Shown piece after piece: positions 28,840-40,144 of a stretch of 60,000 nucleotides of DNA (its first letter is position 1; the number at the start of each line of letters is the position of its first letter). The DNA lies in contig NC_088307.1 in NCBI RefSeq assembly GCF_032854445.1, positions 10,368,017 to 10,428,016 on the forward strand, written 5' to 3'. A program made the translations under genes and the position numbers. The notes beneath the pieces are model-generated. The model was given only the letters and a program-made list of their open reading frames with translations. It was not told where the DNA came from and did not search any database. This DNA is from Liolophura sinensis (taxonomy: Eukaryota; Mollusca; Polyplacophora; Chitonida; Chitonidae).

Positions 28840-29850
28840 CAGTATGCATGTAACGAAATCAGGAGTAAATGTAACTGAAATCTTGAGTACAACCAATGAA
28901 ATGAGTGCACACGTAATGAAAAGGACGTGCATTCCGGTAATATACATGCAAATATACAGACCTACTCTCAAATATTCGTTTACTACGCATATGACAAAGT
29001 AACATATGCACGTATACCATAAATGAATGTCCCCTACATTAATAATAGATTAACACTACTTCCCTGACCTTTAAAACCGCATATATATTTAACAAGACTA
29101 TTGCAAGGGATTCACATGTGTATATGCTTCAATGCATTCGATTGCAAGTATTGTTTATGGGCATCTAAGGATTATCGGTATGCATGTAACGACGTGTTCG
29201 TCATAGTCATAATGTTTGATGAACAAGAATTCCGTTTTAAGATCCATATTGTATAAACAATAAATTTTAAATACATACACATTGTGCAGATACTGAATTA
29301 AGGTTCACAATGAGTAAATAGACCCCGTTTTAAGATCCCTATTGTGCAGAGACTCGTCTTGTGCGGACTCACTTGTGTAAATACTCTTTTTAAGGTTCTT
29401 TTTGTGCAATACCATTTTGTGGATCCATACCATTTAAAGTGAAAATACCAAAAACATCTACAATAAACGGCACTCAAAAGGCCACGCAATACTGTATATA
29501 AAAATACCTATATTTTCTTTTTTATATGGGTTTGATGGCATAAAATGGATTCTAATGTTTGAATTCCATGGTGGACTGTTTGGACCAATTGCGATGTCGT
29601 AATATCACAAACGTTTTTACATCCCATCCCAAATACCCCTTACATGTCCCAATTTTAATATTAAGAGAGCTCTTCCCCATAAGTAGATATTGCAATATGG
29701 CAAACGTCATCCAAAGATGAAACAAAAGTCCAAACTCTCAGTGTCCCACCTGCATCCAGCTCAAATTGCTCGATTTTTCACTTAGTCGGTCATAACAAAC
29801 CCTGGCAAAATTCAAGTTGCTAATTTGAAAGTGAACTATCCTTACCATAA
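28840..29850. other. Intergenic AT-rich stretch, no gene
   Basis: Contains a short local duplication (gttttaagatcc with cattgtgcaga, near 29233 and 29328) and, at about 29530-29705, a possible relative of the 1933-2216 element. No exon-like segment seen. Confidence 0.4.
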
Positions 29851-29866
29851 ACATCGACGTATTTGC

Positions 29867-30131
29867 GGGGCCTCCGTGGCTCAATTTGTTAGCGCGCTAG
29901 CGCAGCGTAATGACTGAGGAGTCTCTCACCAATGCGGTCGCTGTGAGTTCAAGTCCAGCTCATGCTGGCTTCCTCTCCGGCCGTATGTGGGAAGGTCTGT
30001 CAGCTACCTGCGGATGGTCGTGGGTTTCCCCCGGGCTCTGCCCGGTTTCCACCCACCATAAAGCCTGCCGCCGTCGTATAAGTGAAATATTCTTGAGTAC
30101 GGCGTCAAACACCAATCAAAAAAAAAAAAAA
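29867..30131 (+). mobile_element. Full-length tRNA-derived SINE, family I, reference copy
   Basis: Head ggggcctccgtggctcaatt, then gttagcgcgctagcgcagcg (box A region) and gtgagttcaagtcc (box B). Body: gtgggaaggtctgtcagcta, cggatggtcgtgggtttccc, tctgcccggtttccacccac. Tail: gtataagtgaaatattcttg, agtacggcgtcaaacaccaa, poly(A). Flanked by atcgacgtatttgc at 29853-29866 and 30132-30145, an exact 14-bp target-site duplication. Confidence 0.97.
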
Positions 30132-30214
30132 ATCGACGTATTTGCTCGTATTTGATTTCGGTGCCATATCATTGCATAGCGTGTACTCGGTTATATGATT
30201 TACATGTAAGAGCA

Positions 30215-30345
30215 GTTATAATAACAGTTAGAATAAAACCCTAACTGTGATAAATTTACAAGAAGCCGATTTTCACCGGTTATGTGAGAACATTTGCCAA
30301 TTATCACACTATCGTCGCTGCTCTGGATTTACTGTCAATGCTGGA
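30215..30345 (+). repeat. Dispersed repeat, family VI, copy 1
   Basis: agttagaataaaaccctaac, gaagccgattttcacc, atcacactatcgtcgctgct recur at 44831-44965, 49676-49800 and in part at 40907-40975 and 49345-49395. No ORF; origin unknown. Confidence 0.7.
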
Positions 30346-30349
30346 AGTC

Positions 30350-31250
30350 GTTTGTCATACTGAAGAGGATGACAATTATTCACTGAGTCAAGACAGACAT
30401 ATCAGTTCCTCTACAGGAAGGAGTTACATGCCGGAATCCTGTTATCAGAGTGGACATGTCATATTCTCTTCGAGTTCGGCAAAAGAGAAGATCACTAGCT
30501 TTCTGTGTCTTCAACAGCAAGAAATTTGGCTCGGTCTTTTCTCCGAGTTCGGCAAAAGAAACAAACATTGCTGACGAGCAGTATGACGCTGGCAAAAGAC
30601 GTCATACCGCCTCCAAATTGGAACGCCAAGTCGTAATTGTTGAAAGTATCGCGGAAAATACCTGAAATAAAAAAAAATCGATAATTTAGTAAAGAATTCA
30701 TTCCTCAAAATTTCGCAGCTAATCAATAATATGACGACACAACGAACGATCCTTTGGCCAGACGATCCAAATTACTGATATACATTGTCAAAACACCATA
30801 TGCAAATACAACCGATTCTTATGTTGGTATAATACACCACCCGTTTCTAAACGACAGAAAAGAAACATTTATTTTTTCTTTAATGCTACTCGATCCTCAG
30901 GAATGTTTCCTTCACATGACGGCGTTCAGGTTTACACGAGTGAAGGAAACTGGACACGCCCAGTATTAAAGCATCGGTCCTCGACAGGTCCCGGGCAAAT
31001 TTTCTGATTTAAAGTCGTATTCGTTGATACCCGGCATCCAGTTATTATTATTTATTTACATATTAGTTACATATTATTTAAAAATAATATTAGTCTATAT
31101 AAATAAGTCATGGTCATTAAATTGAATATTCAGTTAAACATCTCACGAAATGGCGGAACAATGTTGAGTGACGACATCAATGACGGAACAACAAACTCTT
31201 GCTATCATGCTTTACAGGTATTCAAAACCTGAGCTCAATAAATGCAGCAT
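30350..31250. other. Intergenic region between gene A and Drosha, no gene seen
   Basis: Contains a repeated phrase gagttcggcaaaag(a) near 30473 and 30545 and an AT-rich stretch near 31040-31110. Overlapping small ORFs on both strands have no recognisable content. The missing last exon of gene A was looked for here and not found. Confidence 0.4.
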
Positions 31251-31255
31251 TTTGT

Positions 31256-31430
31256 GTATTTATTTATTTATTTATTTATTTGATTTGTGTTTTACGCCGT
31301 ATTCAAGAATATTTCACTTATACGACGGCAGACAGCATTATGGTGGGAGGAAACCGAACAGAACCCAGGGGAAACCCACGACCATCCGCAGGTTGCTGGC
31401 AGACCTTCCTACGTACGGTTGGAGAGGAAG
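31256..31430 (-). mobile_element. SINE family I, antisense, 5'-truncated
   Basis: TTTA tail, tgtgttttacgccgtattca through acccacgaccatccgcaggt to acgtacggttggagagga. Confidence 0.92.
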
Positions 31431-31565
31431 AGTATTTTGTTTAAAGTGCCACCCTTGACAATTACCTTAACATTGCGTTCAGAAATGTTCGACGTCGATG
31501 CTAGGGGAATGACATTAGCTACGCTTGTACTTTGTACACGCGAGCTAAAAATGAAGTATGGTTCA

Positions 31566-31655
31566 TGTATTTATTTATTTGATTAGTGTTTTATGCTGTA
31601 TTGAAGAATATTTCACTTATACGACGGCGGCCAGCATTATGGTGGTTGGAAACAG
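31566..31655 (-). mobile_element. SINE family I 3' fragment, antisense
   Basis: tatttatttatttgattagt, gttttatgctgtattgaaga, acgacggcggccagcattat; then unrelated sequence. Confidence 0.88.
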
Positions 31656-31951
31656 GGAATAGGTTTCATCAGCAAGATCATGAAAACCTATATTTTCAGT
31701 ATGATCAATACAGCCCACAATGCAATGAAAGCATTTGACTGCATTAATGCTGAAGAACAACGAGTAAGCGTATTTACAGATACAGTTTTCAGTTGTCATT
31801 TAACTTAGGCATCACAATTTTCACAATTTCTTTCCATTTGAAGAGACTACAGAATCGACGCTGATTGGCTTACAGTGGAGACAGAGTTTCCTGTGTCTCT
31901 AATTTCGGACAATAAGAATCGATTTTGTATCCCTTTAAGCAGTTATTCTAC

Positions 31952-32640
31952 CTGCGATGGGAGGACCGATGAACGTTCCGATTCCCTGGAACAAGACGAC
32001 CAGACCGAATGAAGCGACGAGTTTGTCTTTCCCTACAATGTCCACAATGATCACCGACTTCTGCGCTATGTACAGCCCTGCCAAAACGCCGTAAATCACC
32101 GAGACCGTGGCAAAGCTGCGGAAATCCCAAGCTAACGGGGTCAACAGCGCCGTCACAGATATCAGTATGAGGCAGGCGTTGTAGATGTAGCGTCGGTGAG
32201 GCCGGACTTTGCGCATGTCAAACACGACCCCACTGAAGATCCTCGCCACAATGTCAGTGATACCCATGATGGACACTAGCAGCGCCGACTGGGTGGGGGT
32301 CAGACCTTTCGATTCCCCTAGGGCCGGCAAGAAAGCCAAAACTATCTGAATCGCCATTGTGAACAGACCAATTGTCACGCAGAACGACAAGAAAAATGGG
32401 TCCCGCAAAAGCTCCAGTTGCAACAGTTTTTTGGTTTTCTCAGCCAACGACTTTCGTCGTTCAAACGTTTTTGTGGTATTGCCGTTTTGTCCAGATTCGA
32501 TATATAATAGTGGTGCGGTTTTGGTATTGATTCCGTCGTCGACTTCATCGGAATGTTTCAGGATCTTCTTGTCTTTTTTCTCACCCAAAAACTTAATTAT
32601 TGGCTTAGCGGAGTTTTCTTGTGTTTTTGCTATTTTGGAT
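31952..32640 (-). CDS. MCT-like gene A exon 5 (central loop, TM7-TM10)
   Basis: A 689-bp exon (acceptor TTTTTCAG, donor GCAG|GTAGAA). It opens with a Lys-rich cytosolic loop (KFLGEKKDKKILKHSDE), then LLRDPFFLSFCVTIGLFTM (TM7), ITDIVARIFSGVVFDMRKV (TM8), AQKSVIIVDIVG and GTFIGPPIAG at the end. The last codon is split after G, as in genes B and C, so a further exon is expected. Confidence 0.93.
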
Positions 32641-35600
32641 CTGAAAAATTAAAATTAATTAAAATGTGTTCAAATACAGAAGAAGTCCTTTTGGAATGTG
32701 GTATTCCCTTGTTTTCTTTTTATTCTTTCTTACAACCTTATAGTCAATGTCTTGTTAGCACAGATACATATGTAGAGTTAGTTTTGAGCAGAATAGTTTT
32801 ACACACTTGACCATCTTACCTTGGAATGCGTTTGTACAACGATCTTCTTAATAAAACTGCGCATATACATATATGTAGAAAAAATGTAGTTTTAGCAGTA
32901 GAACAAATTTACTTTGGAATGCGTGGTTTTGCTCGTATTATCTTTGACGCCAGTCACAATGTTACCTTGGAATGCGTTTCTTGGACGACAGTGGCCTATA
33001 CAGGACAGCGCAGATACATATATGTAGAGTATATCCTCCCAAGATCAGAAAAGCGCCCGTGTACCCGAACTCCTCAAAGAGGATCTCTAGGAGGGGAGGG
33101 AGAAAGAACGTCCCCAGCCCCACTCCCGCCGTTGCCAGCCCCACCGCCATCCCACGCCTCTTGTCAAAATACATCCCTACTATTACAACACTGGGGGTGT
33201 AAGACAGCCCACGGCCGATCCCTGCATAAGACAAAAAATGTGGTGGAAATTACTGCCCCTCGCAAGTTAGTAGAGGACAAAACCACTGACTGATCATATA
33301 CCTGGCTCCAGACAATTGGTGAGAAGAGCTCAAAAATGCCATGTTACGCCGTGATGTGACGATACATGAAATGATTGGTTTTTATTTCTTACTATGGTAT
33401 GGCCTAAAATGGTGCTGCGTTCGCCGAATGTTCATCGACGACATCATTCGAGAACATTTTTCCCACCACTGACGGAAAATATGCGTAAAATATACAGCGA
33501 GGCTCGTAAGAAACATCGGGCCTCCCTGGCCGAGGACATGATGGCTTCCTCTCATGCTGGTTTTCTCTCATGCTGTCTGCCTCTCATGCTGGCCGCACGT
33601 GGGAAGGTCTGCCAGAAATCTGCGAATATTATGGTCGTGGGCTTCCGCCCGGCTTTGTCTGGTTTCCTCCCACTATAATACTGGCCGCCGTCACATAAGT
33701 GAAATATTCTTGAGTACGGCGCAAATTACCAATCAAATAAATAAATAAATAAATCTTAAGAAATATAAAATGAAAATTTTCCCCTCATTTTTGGCATACC
33801 TTTCTTCATGATCCTAAAAACCACACTCTTTGTTTTATATTATCTTTTCATATATCCTTTAAAGTGACTATAGAACCCCCGAGTCATGCAGCAAATGAAA
33901 GAAATAATCAGCTGTCCGATCAGTCAAAGATCTGATAATTATCTTTTCATTTACTTTCTGGACGGGGTTATGCGCTGTACAAAAGAATATTGCACTTTCT
34001 TTAAAACCTGCACCGTTTCCCGTGCATCTAACAAACCTCCTGTCGTAAAGCATAAACTTTCAGGCAAGACAGGCAGACAGGCTCATTATAACGTGCCACG
34101 ACTTTGGTCAAGGGCCTGTCCTAAGCATTGAGTGCACTGACCCTTGAGATGTCTGGGTCAAACCACTTTGTACTCAGACCACTTGACTTGAATAATGCCA
34201 AAAGGATAGGGTATACTCCGAGGGCTCAAAAGGTACTAAGACACTTAAAACTGGACAATTCGGCTAGAATTATAATATAATAAAAGACCTATAGGGTAGA
34301 GAGTAAAACAAAGAAAGTGACACTGTGATATGGTCACACGCAACGGGTGAAATACTGCCTCTTCGTCACTTTACTTCATTTAGGGTTTTATTTCGGCTGT
34401 TCATGTAAATATTAGCAGGTTATACGCTCCCTAGCACCATGGTTTAAGTAGAATTAGGTAAAAACTATATATGCAGTTATGTGAACTGCAATATATCAGA
34501 CGTCATTGATCTAGAAATACTCAAATACTATATTGTTAGCTTCACATGTAACACACAGAGCCCGAGGGAAACCCACGACCATCCGCAGGTTGCTGAAGAC
34601 CTTTCTACTAACATTGAAACAATGTAAAGAGACACAGGCCTTCGGCATGTTGAAGGCACAACACAACTAGTTAGTCAATCTTTCAGTGAATGATATAGAT
34701 TTATTTGATTGGTGTTTGACGCCGATCTCAAGAATACTTCACTTACACGACGGCGGTCAGCATTGCGGTGGGAGGAAACCGGGCACAGAAGGTTGAGAAG
34801 GTTGAGAAGGTTGCTGACGGAGCTTCCCTCGTACGACCAGAGAACGGGTCTGGATGAGCTGGACTTAAATTCACAGCGATCACATCAACAAGAGGCTCTG
34901 AAGTTATTGCTCTACTCTGGCATGAAAGATGCAGAGGTATGCAGAAGACTTACATCCACTGCCACTGCTAACACTTACCCCCAAGTAATCCGAAGGAGAG
35001 ATGAACGTAGACTAGTTGAGGTGCGAAAGCGCTGAGGATACAAGCCACAGCAGCGGCCACGCCCCCTACAAATACGACGCCACGAAACCCAAACCTGTTG
35101 GTCAGGGCGCTGGCTAGAGGACCTGGACAGACAGAGAACGAACAAATCTGACCAAGAACTATAAGAGTATTCTATAAATCTTAAAACTGTTAACGATTTT
35201 GATACTTGTTACATGTACACATCTAGAACATTTCTTGCGTCCTTACAGCACCATTGGAAACTGTTAATTCGCTTCTCTTTTTTTTTAAATTGCTCAGTAC
35301 TTATCAGTATACGTTTCCATCCTGTAATATCTTATTTATATACTTTTTTTTAGTTTTGTGGTGGTTTATGTTCAATCGTGCTTTGGAAACTGCTCTTGCG
35401 AATATTGATCCGGAACATCCATTATGGTTGAGAACTGGTGTACAAGTGTCTCTTTAGACACCCAGATTTATACTTTGATGAAGATTCCAAAACAAAGAAC
35501 ATGGTTAACACAATCTCAGAGAACTGAAATGTATTTGTTTCATTTACGTTTTACGCTACACTCGACAATGCTGGTCCAGAATGAAAACTTTCAGTTTCCT

Positions 35601-38029
35601 GGGTGCGCGAAAGATATGTGACATAACCAACAGAAAATCTTGCCACGTACCGGACAAATCTCTGCTCTTTAAACAACAAACCTTCCAACAAGACATTCGT
35701 TTTAACGAAATGTAAACGCAAGAATTAAGAATGCATCAAAATAAATAGTCTTAAACACCGTGTAAGAACATTTTTTTTCTGAACAAGCATTTCAGAAATT
35801 TTGCTGAACAGTGGTAATAGGGTCCAGTGATGTGCCAGGCATGCTCTTGTTTCAAATATAGTTTGAAACACGTCCCGTTACCATGGCGACTCCACAGAAT
35901 TGCATGTGTTTTTGAAAATAATGCAGAAATTTAGGAATGAGAAAAAGTGTAATGTCCAAAATTTCCTGTGACGTTACTGGACCCCAAAATAATTCAAACT
36001 ATTTTAGCACAGTTTTTAGTTCTCTTTCATACTTCAGATGTGCGTTTTTGTCTTTTAAGAACGCCACCCCATGGATCCAGAATAAGGGGGACAAAGTACA
36101 GCTGCAGCTGGTTTCGGTCACTGGTTTGTTTTAGCTGTTACAGTAAAATGGAAACTTGATTCAAAGACGTGACCATTCTTCATTGCTTTACAGCGGCAGT
36201 ATGAAGCAAAGCCATCTAAATCATTTCGTCATCGGAAGTCCACACACCTTCTCCAGCCTGCGCTTACCGGAGAGAAGCCGGAAGCCTCCACTCAAAGACA
36301 TTGCCCAGGATGTCAGACTGGCGGATCTGTTGAACTTCTTTATTAGCTGCAGGTACAGGACCCCTCCCGATCGTTCAACGCCACCTAGAGATGAAAAAAA
36401 AGCTGCTAAACAAATAATGTAACCTGTGTTTTTTAGGAAGAGGAGTGGAGACAAGTAGAAAGATCTACAGACATGTTTTTTGACGGGTTTCATAACTCCA
36501 TAAATCAACTTGTAATAAGCAGTTCTTAAGAGCAATAGGAGATCATGGGATGCGACATGAAAAAAGCAACCGGAAACCTCAGATAACCCACGCACGTATG
36601 GTTTAAAGGCAAGACACATGGTTCAGCTGACGTAAGAGGAAACAGACAAGTTATAGAAATAACTCGCCCCTGATTGGATAAAAATAATAAAATGGTGAAG
36701 CTTCGACTGTCTCAATGTGCGGCATTTTCCTTGCTTTCACCAGCGATATCTGGGTCGTTCAATATCACACTAGAAAGAGTCATGCTCTTGCCAACACCAT
36801 GTAGAATGCATATATACATTTAGTCTAGAGTTGACGGTTTAATGTCACTCAATTTTTCCATATGTCACTCGGTCATTTTATAGGTGGAGAAAATTGGAGT
36901 GCTAAGGGTAAACCTCACAAATGTGGCAGGCTAGTGAAGACGGTAAATTATCGTTCCTATGTAGGGATTACACCTGCGTCATCTTAGCTCATAATCGCTA
37001 GGTGTCAATCTACACAATTCGATCAACATGTCTCCTAAACAGAAAATTGTAATTACAAGCGGCTGGTTAGCAGACTTTATAGTGAACACGTTTTACCCCT
37101 CATGTTCATGGTCGGTTGTTCAAAACTGACCTAGAACTTATACACCGCATATAACTTTAAGCGAAGTCTTCAGTTTTGTACTTGCCCCAAAAATGAGTGT
37201 GCAAAAGTATATTAAATTTGAGCTAAATCTACTGCTGTTCCATTTAGTCTGTATTGGTTGCCGGGTTTTGTTACAACCGTAAATATATGATATGACTTAA
37301 TACTGGTATTAGTTGAATACGCTTTTGAACAACCGCGCCTTGATGATACTCAAGGTCTCTCAGCTGCAAATATCAAATATGTGTGGATGTCACTTGTTAG
37401 AAAATAATAACTATTATCGTTCTCAGGTTGGCACAATTGTCTCCGCTCATTTCTGACACAATCTGTGTATTCAGAAAACGTAATCCCTAATAACGATAAT
37501 CACGAATAAAACCATCTTCCATCAATGACATCTACTAATCTAAAAACTGCTCACGAACACCTCACATGTGTAACGTGCAGATATCCAAGACATACTGGTC
37601 GAAAAAAAGGTTTTTGTCCCAAGGTCTAATGAACTGTGAGGGCAGTGGAATTCACAATTTCGTTACACAATCGAGACCATAGCTTGTTTATACTGACCTG
37701 CTAAAGATAGAAATATTGGTATGATTACATGAAAGAGTCTTAAAGAGCTAATTTATGTCCATGTTACATTTCACTTTGTACTTACCTATAATGATGTGGG
37801 ACAGAGCACTAGCAAACACAATCACCCATCCCCATCCCCCGTCAGGCGGCTTCAATCCTCTTTCATCTTCTTCTAGTGAGACATTTGGAGGATCATTGCT
37901 ACAGGGCTCCGTGTACGCTGGACCGCTTGGGAGATTGGACAATGGCGGATCATCTTGGCAGAGGTTTTGACGGTCCCATTCCTGCTCTGCCTTATCGAAT
38001 ACAACATCGCCGGAAGCCAAAGACGACAT
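31952..38029 (-). CDS. SLC16/monocarboxylate-transporter-like gene A, five exons seen, last exon not found
   Basis: A plasma-membrane major-facilitator transporter of the SLC16 family; members move lactate, pyruvate, ketone bodies, thyroid hormone, creatine or aromatic amino acids, and the substrate here is not predictable. Exons: 38029-37796, 36384-36268, 35122-34979, 33221-32966 and 32640-31952 (1,440 bp, 480 codons, phases joined). Visible motifs are DGGWGW (TM1), YFDKRRGMAVG (TM5) and D-x3-R in TM8 (ITDIVARI), equivalent to the Asp/Arg pair of mammalian MCT1. Genes B and C end with a further ~150-bp exon for TM11-12; no counterpart was recognised down to 24,100. Read-through past the exon 5 donor gives only GRITA and a stop. 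The gene may be truncated, or its last exon diverged or distant. Confidence 0.92.
32815..32935 (-). repeat. Partial duplicates of gene A exon 4 end and splice donor
   Basis: cttaccttggaatgcgtttg (about 32816) and tttactttggaatgcgtgg (about 32909) repeat gttaccttggaatgcgtttc at 32961; the first copy also carries gcgca-atacatatatgtag as in the exon. Each retains the complement of the AAG|GTAA donor. Confidence 0.8.
32966..33221 (-). CDS. MCT-like gene A exon 4 (TM4-TM6, TM5 signature)
   Basis: A 256-bp exon (acceptor TTATGCAG, donor AAG|GTAACA) encoding GIGRGLSYTPSVVIVGMYFD, then KRRGMAVGLATAGVGLGTF, the SLC16 TM5 motif. It ends with YRPLSSKKRIP. Partial copies of its 3' end with the donor lie just downstream at about 32,815-32,880 and 32,910-32,930. 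Confidence 0.93.
33517..33756 (+). mobile_element. SINE family I, sense, in gene A intron
   Basis: gggcctccctggccgaggac, a head shortened and rearranged relative to 29867-30131, then acgtgggaaggtctgccaga and the usual tail. taagaaacat (33507) and taagaaatat (33757) form a probable target-site duplication. Confidence 0.88.
34553..34612 (-). mobile_element. SINE family I internal fragment, antisense
   Basis: cagagcccgagggaaaccca, cgaccatccgcaggttgctg; both ends missing. Confidence 0.8.
34700..34890 (-). mobile_element. SINE family I, antisense, in gene A intron
   Basis: tttatttgattggtgtttga, acgacggcggtcagcattgc, ggtctggatgagctggactt. An internal gaaggttgag run is tandemly repeated. Confidence 0.85.
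34979..35122 (-). CDS. MCT-like gene A exon 3 (TM3-TM4)
   Basis: A 144-bp exon (acceptor TGTCCAG, donor GGG|GTAAGT), the same length as exon 3 in genes B and C. It encodes PLASALTNRFGFRGVVFVGG followed by a hydrophobic helix ending LLG. The short loop N-R-F-G-x-R is shared with C (NKFGIR) and B (NRFSCR). Confidence 0.92.
35185..35370 (+). repeat. Dispersed repeat, family VIII, copy 1
   Basis: aacgattttgatacttgtta, ctagaacatttcttgc, aaactgttaattcgcttctc and ctgtaatatctta recur in diverged form at 43328-43470. No ORF. Confidence 0.55.
36268..36384 (-). CDS. MCT-like gene A exon 2 (TM1-TM2)
   Basis: A 117-bp exon (acceptor TCTCTAG, donor CCG|GTAAGC) encoding GVERSGGVLYLQLIKKFNRS and then WAMSLSGGFRLLS. 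It has the same length and phase as exon 2 of gene C. The Arg of ERS occupies the position of the substrate-linked Lys in mammalian MCT1. Confidence 0.92.
36385..37795. other. Gene A intron 1, no gene
   Basis: AT-rich. A family IV-like fragment lies near 36850-36985 (ggtttaatgtcactcaattt, aaattggagtgctaagggta). Nothing else recognised. Confidence 0.45.
37796..38029 (-). CDS. MCT-like gene A exon 1 (start codon, TM1 motif)
   Basis: A 234-bp coding exon. The ATG at 38029-38027 has A at -3, and a CTTCACAG just upstream could be the acceptor of a 5'-UTR intron. It encodes a 60-residue acidic cytosolic N terminus, then GLKPPDGGWGWVIVFASALS, the SLC16 TM1 signature. The donor is ATAG|GTAAGT, phase 1. 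Confidence 0.93.
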
Positions 38030-38845
38030 TTTGGTTTATCTGTGAAGGAAAAATAGATTTTTATTTATGTCTTTATGTCATAACGCATACAAAATAACAA
38101 TAACAAAGCTGTCGATATTTTCTACAGAACAACCATGTCACGGAGGCCCCCCTCTACCTATTACGAAACGGTTTGAAGCGCCATTGTTGTTAACTGGATC
38201 AGGTAATAATAGACTGACAGCAGCAAACACGTTTTGCGAGGAGCAGACAATATTAAACATACCTACTTCTTCTTCAGTTAGGTTATACAAAGACTTACGA
38301 GTTAAAAGTGCACAAGTGAGAAGAAGCCACGTGACAATACACACCCGTGTTCCGAGCAACTCAACAAAGGAGATAAGGTTTCCCATTACAATTCACTTAA
38401 CGGCCGACATAATACACTATCAAGCAACCTGTTAATTCTTACCACGGCATGGAAAGTGCAATGAGATGAATAGAGGTTATAGTTTGCTGATGACACACAT
38501 AGTTCTTATATAGGCTACTGTATACATGTAGGCCTATATACATCTTGAGAACGGCGTACATATATATATATATATATATATATATGGAGTGAGCAGCATT
38601 CCACAGATATGCCCACTGCATAGATATGCTTCCGTTATCATAATAATGGCAGTAAAATATCAATAAACAATTACAGACGCATATTACGCGAATATATATA
38701 TATATATAGTCTATACATAACATGTAACTACACATTTATCTTGTCTGAGCGTACAACATCCAACTGATGTCTTGATTAGAAAACTAACAACACATCAAGG
38801 GTATTCCACTGATATGTGTTTAATAACATTATTTATATATTTATA
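38030..38845. other. Upstream region of gene A
   Basis: Candidate 5'-UTR acceptor (CTTCACAG) just before the start codon. An 82-codon minus-strand frame from 38386 has one hydrophobic stretch but no recognisable identity. Two (TA)n microsatellites at about 38558-38585 and 38693-38708. Confidence 0.45.
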
Positions 38846-39040
38846 TTGGTTAGCACGCTAGGCACAGCGTAATGACCATTTCACCAATGCGGCCGCATTG
38901 CTGGCTTCCTCTCTGGTTCAATACATGGGATGGTCTTCTAGCAACCTGCGGATGGTCGTGGGTTTCTGCAGGCTGTCGTCGTATAAATGAAATACTCTTG
39001 AGTACGGTGTAAAAACACCTATCAAATAAATAAATAAATA
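38845..39040 (+). mobile_element. SINE family I, sense, with internal deletions
   Basis: ttggttagcacgctaggcac (box A region), ggatggtcgtgggtttctgc, gtataaatgaaatactcttg and AAATAAATAAATA tail; most of the middle is shortened. Confidence 0.85.
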
Positions 39041-39227
39041 TATTTATAATGCCATGTCCCTGTATACATGTCACATTCGTACATGTCTATATAACTCTAC
39101 ACGTAGGCTAAAATGTACATATTAAGGCTTGTTCGCAAAATCAGAATATACAACAGTACTGTAGATTTTACTGGAGTGATGATCATTGTACTTGAGGATA
39201 TTTCAGTTGTATCATCTATGATGATAT

Positions 39228-39453
39228 ATATTTATTTATTTTATTGTTTTTTTACGCCGCACTCAAGAATATTTCACTTATATGACGGCGGCCCAGCATT
39301 GTGGTGGGAGGTTGCTGACAGACCTTCCCAAATACATGTACGACCGGAGAAGTAGCCAGCATGAGCTGGACTTGAACTCACAGCCACCGCATTGGTGAGA
39401 GACTCCTGGGTCATTACGCTGCGCTAGCGCTCTAACAGAGCCACGGAGGCCCC
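39228..39453 (-). mobile_element. SINE family I, antisense, with target-site duplication
   Basis: Flanked by tctatgatgatat at 39215-39227 and 39454-39466 (13 bp, exact). The head ends gctctaacagagccacggag; the middle block with the pyrimidine-rich part is deleted. Confidence 0.93.
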
Positions 39454-39544
39454 TCTATGATGATATGTGAAAACATATAAATGAATATATGCTTGCAATA
39501 AAGTATCAATATTGGTATCGTTATAAATGTCAAACGAACTGAAA

Positions 39545-39797
39545 ATCTTTTATCCACCGCTCTTTTATCTAGTGCTGCTTCACTGAAACGCCTTACGAAG
39601 GCAAGTAAGTCGCCCCGCCCGAATCGTTATACCGGTATGTGTCAACCAGTCGTTACACAATCCCCTTCATGCTGAACGCCAAGAGAGGAAGTTACAACTT
39701 CCTCTTTTAAAGCCTTAAGTGTGACTCGATGCAGGATTGACCCTGAATCTACCGCTTCCGAATAGGACGCTCAACCGACTGTGCTATCAGGGCAGGT
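39545..39797 (-). mobile_element. SINE family II, antisense
   Basis: ccgctcttttatctagtgct, gcttcactgaaacgccttac, ttcatgctgaacgccaagag through tgtgactcgatgcaggattg to tcaaccgactgtgctatcag (box A complement). 3' tail missing. Confidence 0.88.
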
Positions 39798-39844
39798 ACT
39801 TTGTGTTTTAATATCTCTAAACTCCGTGCTTCTCTCTTGGCTTG

Positions 39845-40047
39845 GGGGCCTCCGTGGCGCAATGACTCAGGGGCCTCCCGCCAATGCGGCTTCATCTCCG
39901 GTCGTAAGTGGGAAGGTCTGTTAGCAACGTGCAGATATTTGTAGGTTTCCCCTGGCTCTACCCGGTTTCCTGTCACCATAATCCTGGCCCCCGTCGAATA
40001 AGTGAAATATTCTGGAGTACGGCGTGAAAACACCAGTCAAATAATAT
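39845..40047 (+). mobile_element. SINE family I, sense, shortened head
   Basis: ggggcctccgtggcgcaatg, then gtaagtgggaaggtctgtta through gtgaaatattctggagtacg to cagtcaaataatata. It begins ~50 bp after the family II element ends. Confidence 0.9.
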
Positions 40048-40144
40048 ATAAACATGACTGAGGATCGACAGCCAGATAGAGGAAATAAGACATATATAGC
40101 TCCGTATCACAAACCTCCTCAATCAAAGCAGAGAGAAATTGGAT

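Noticed and set aside
30284-30726. Overlapping small ORFs on both strands near 30,300-30,700
   Set aside because: No splice sites, motifs or composition that support an exon; checked as a possible last exon of gene A and found unlike it.
38138-38386. 82-codon minus-strand ORF upstream of gene A with one hydrophobic segment
   Set aside because: No recognisable domain and no splice evidence joining it to gene A; kept only as a note in the upstream region.
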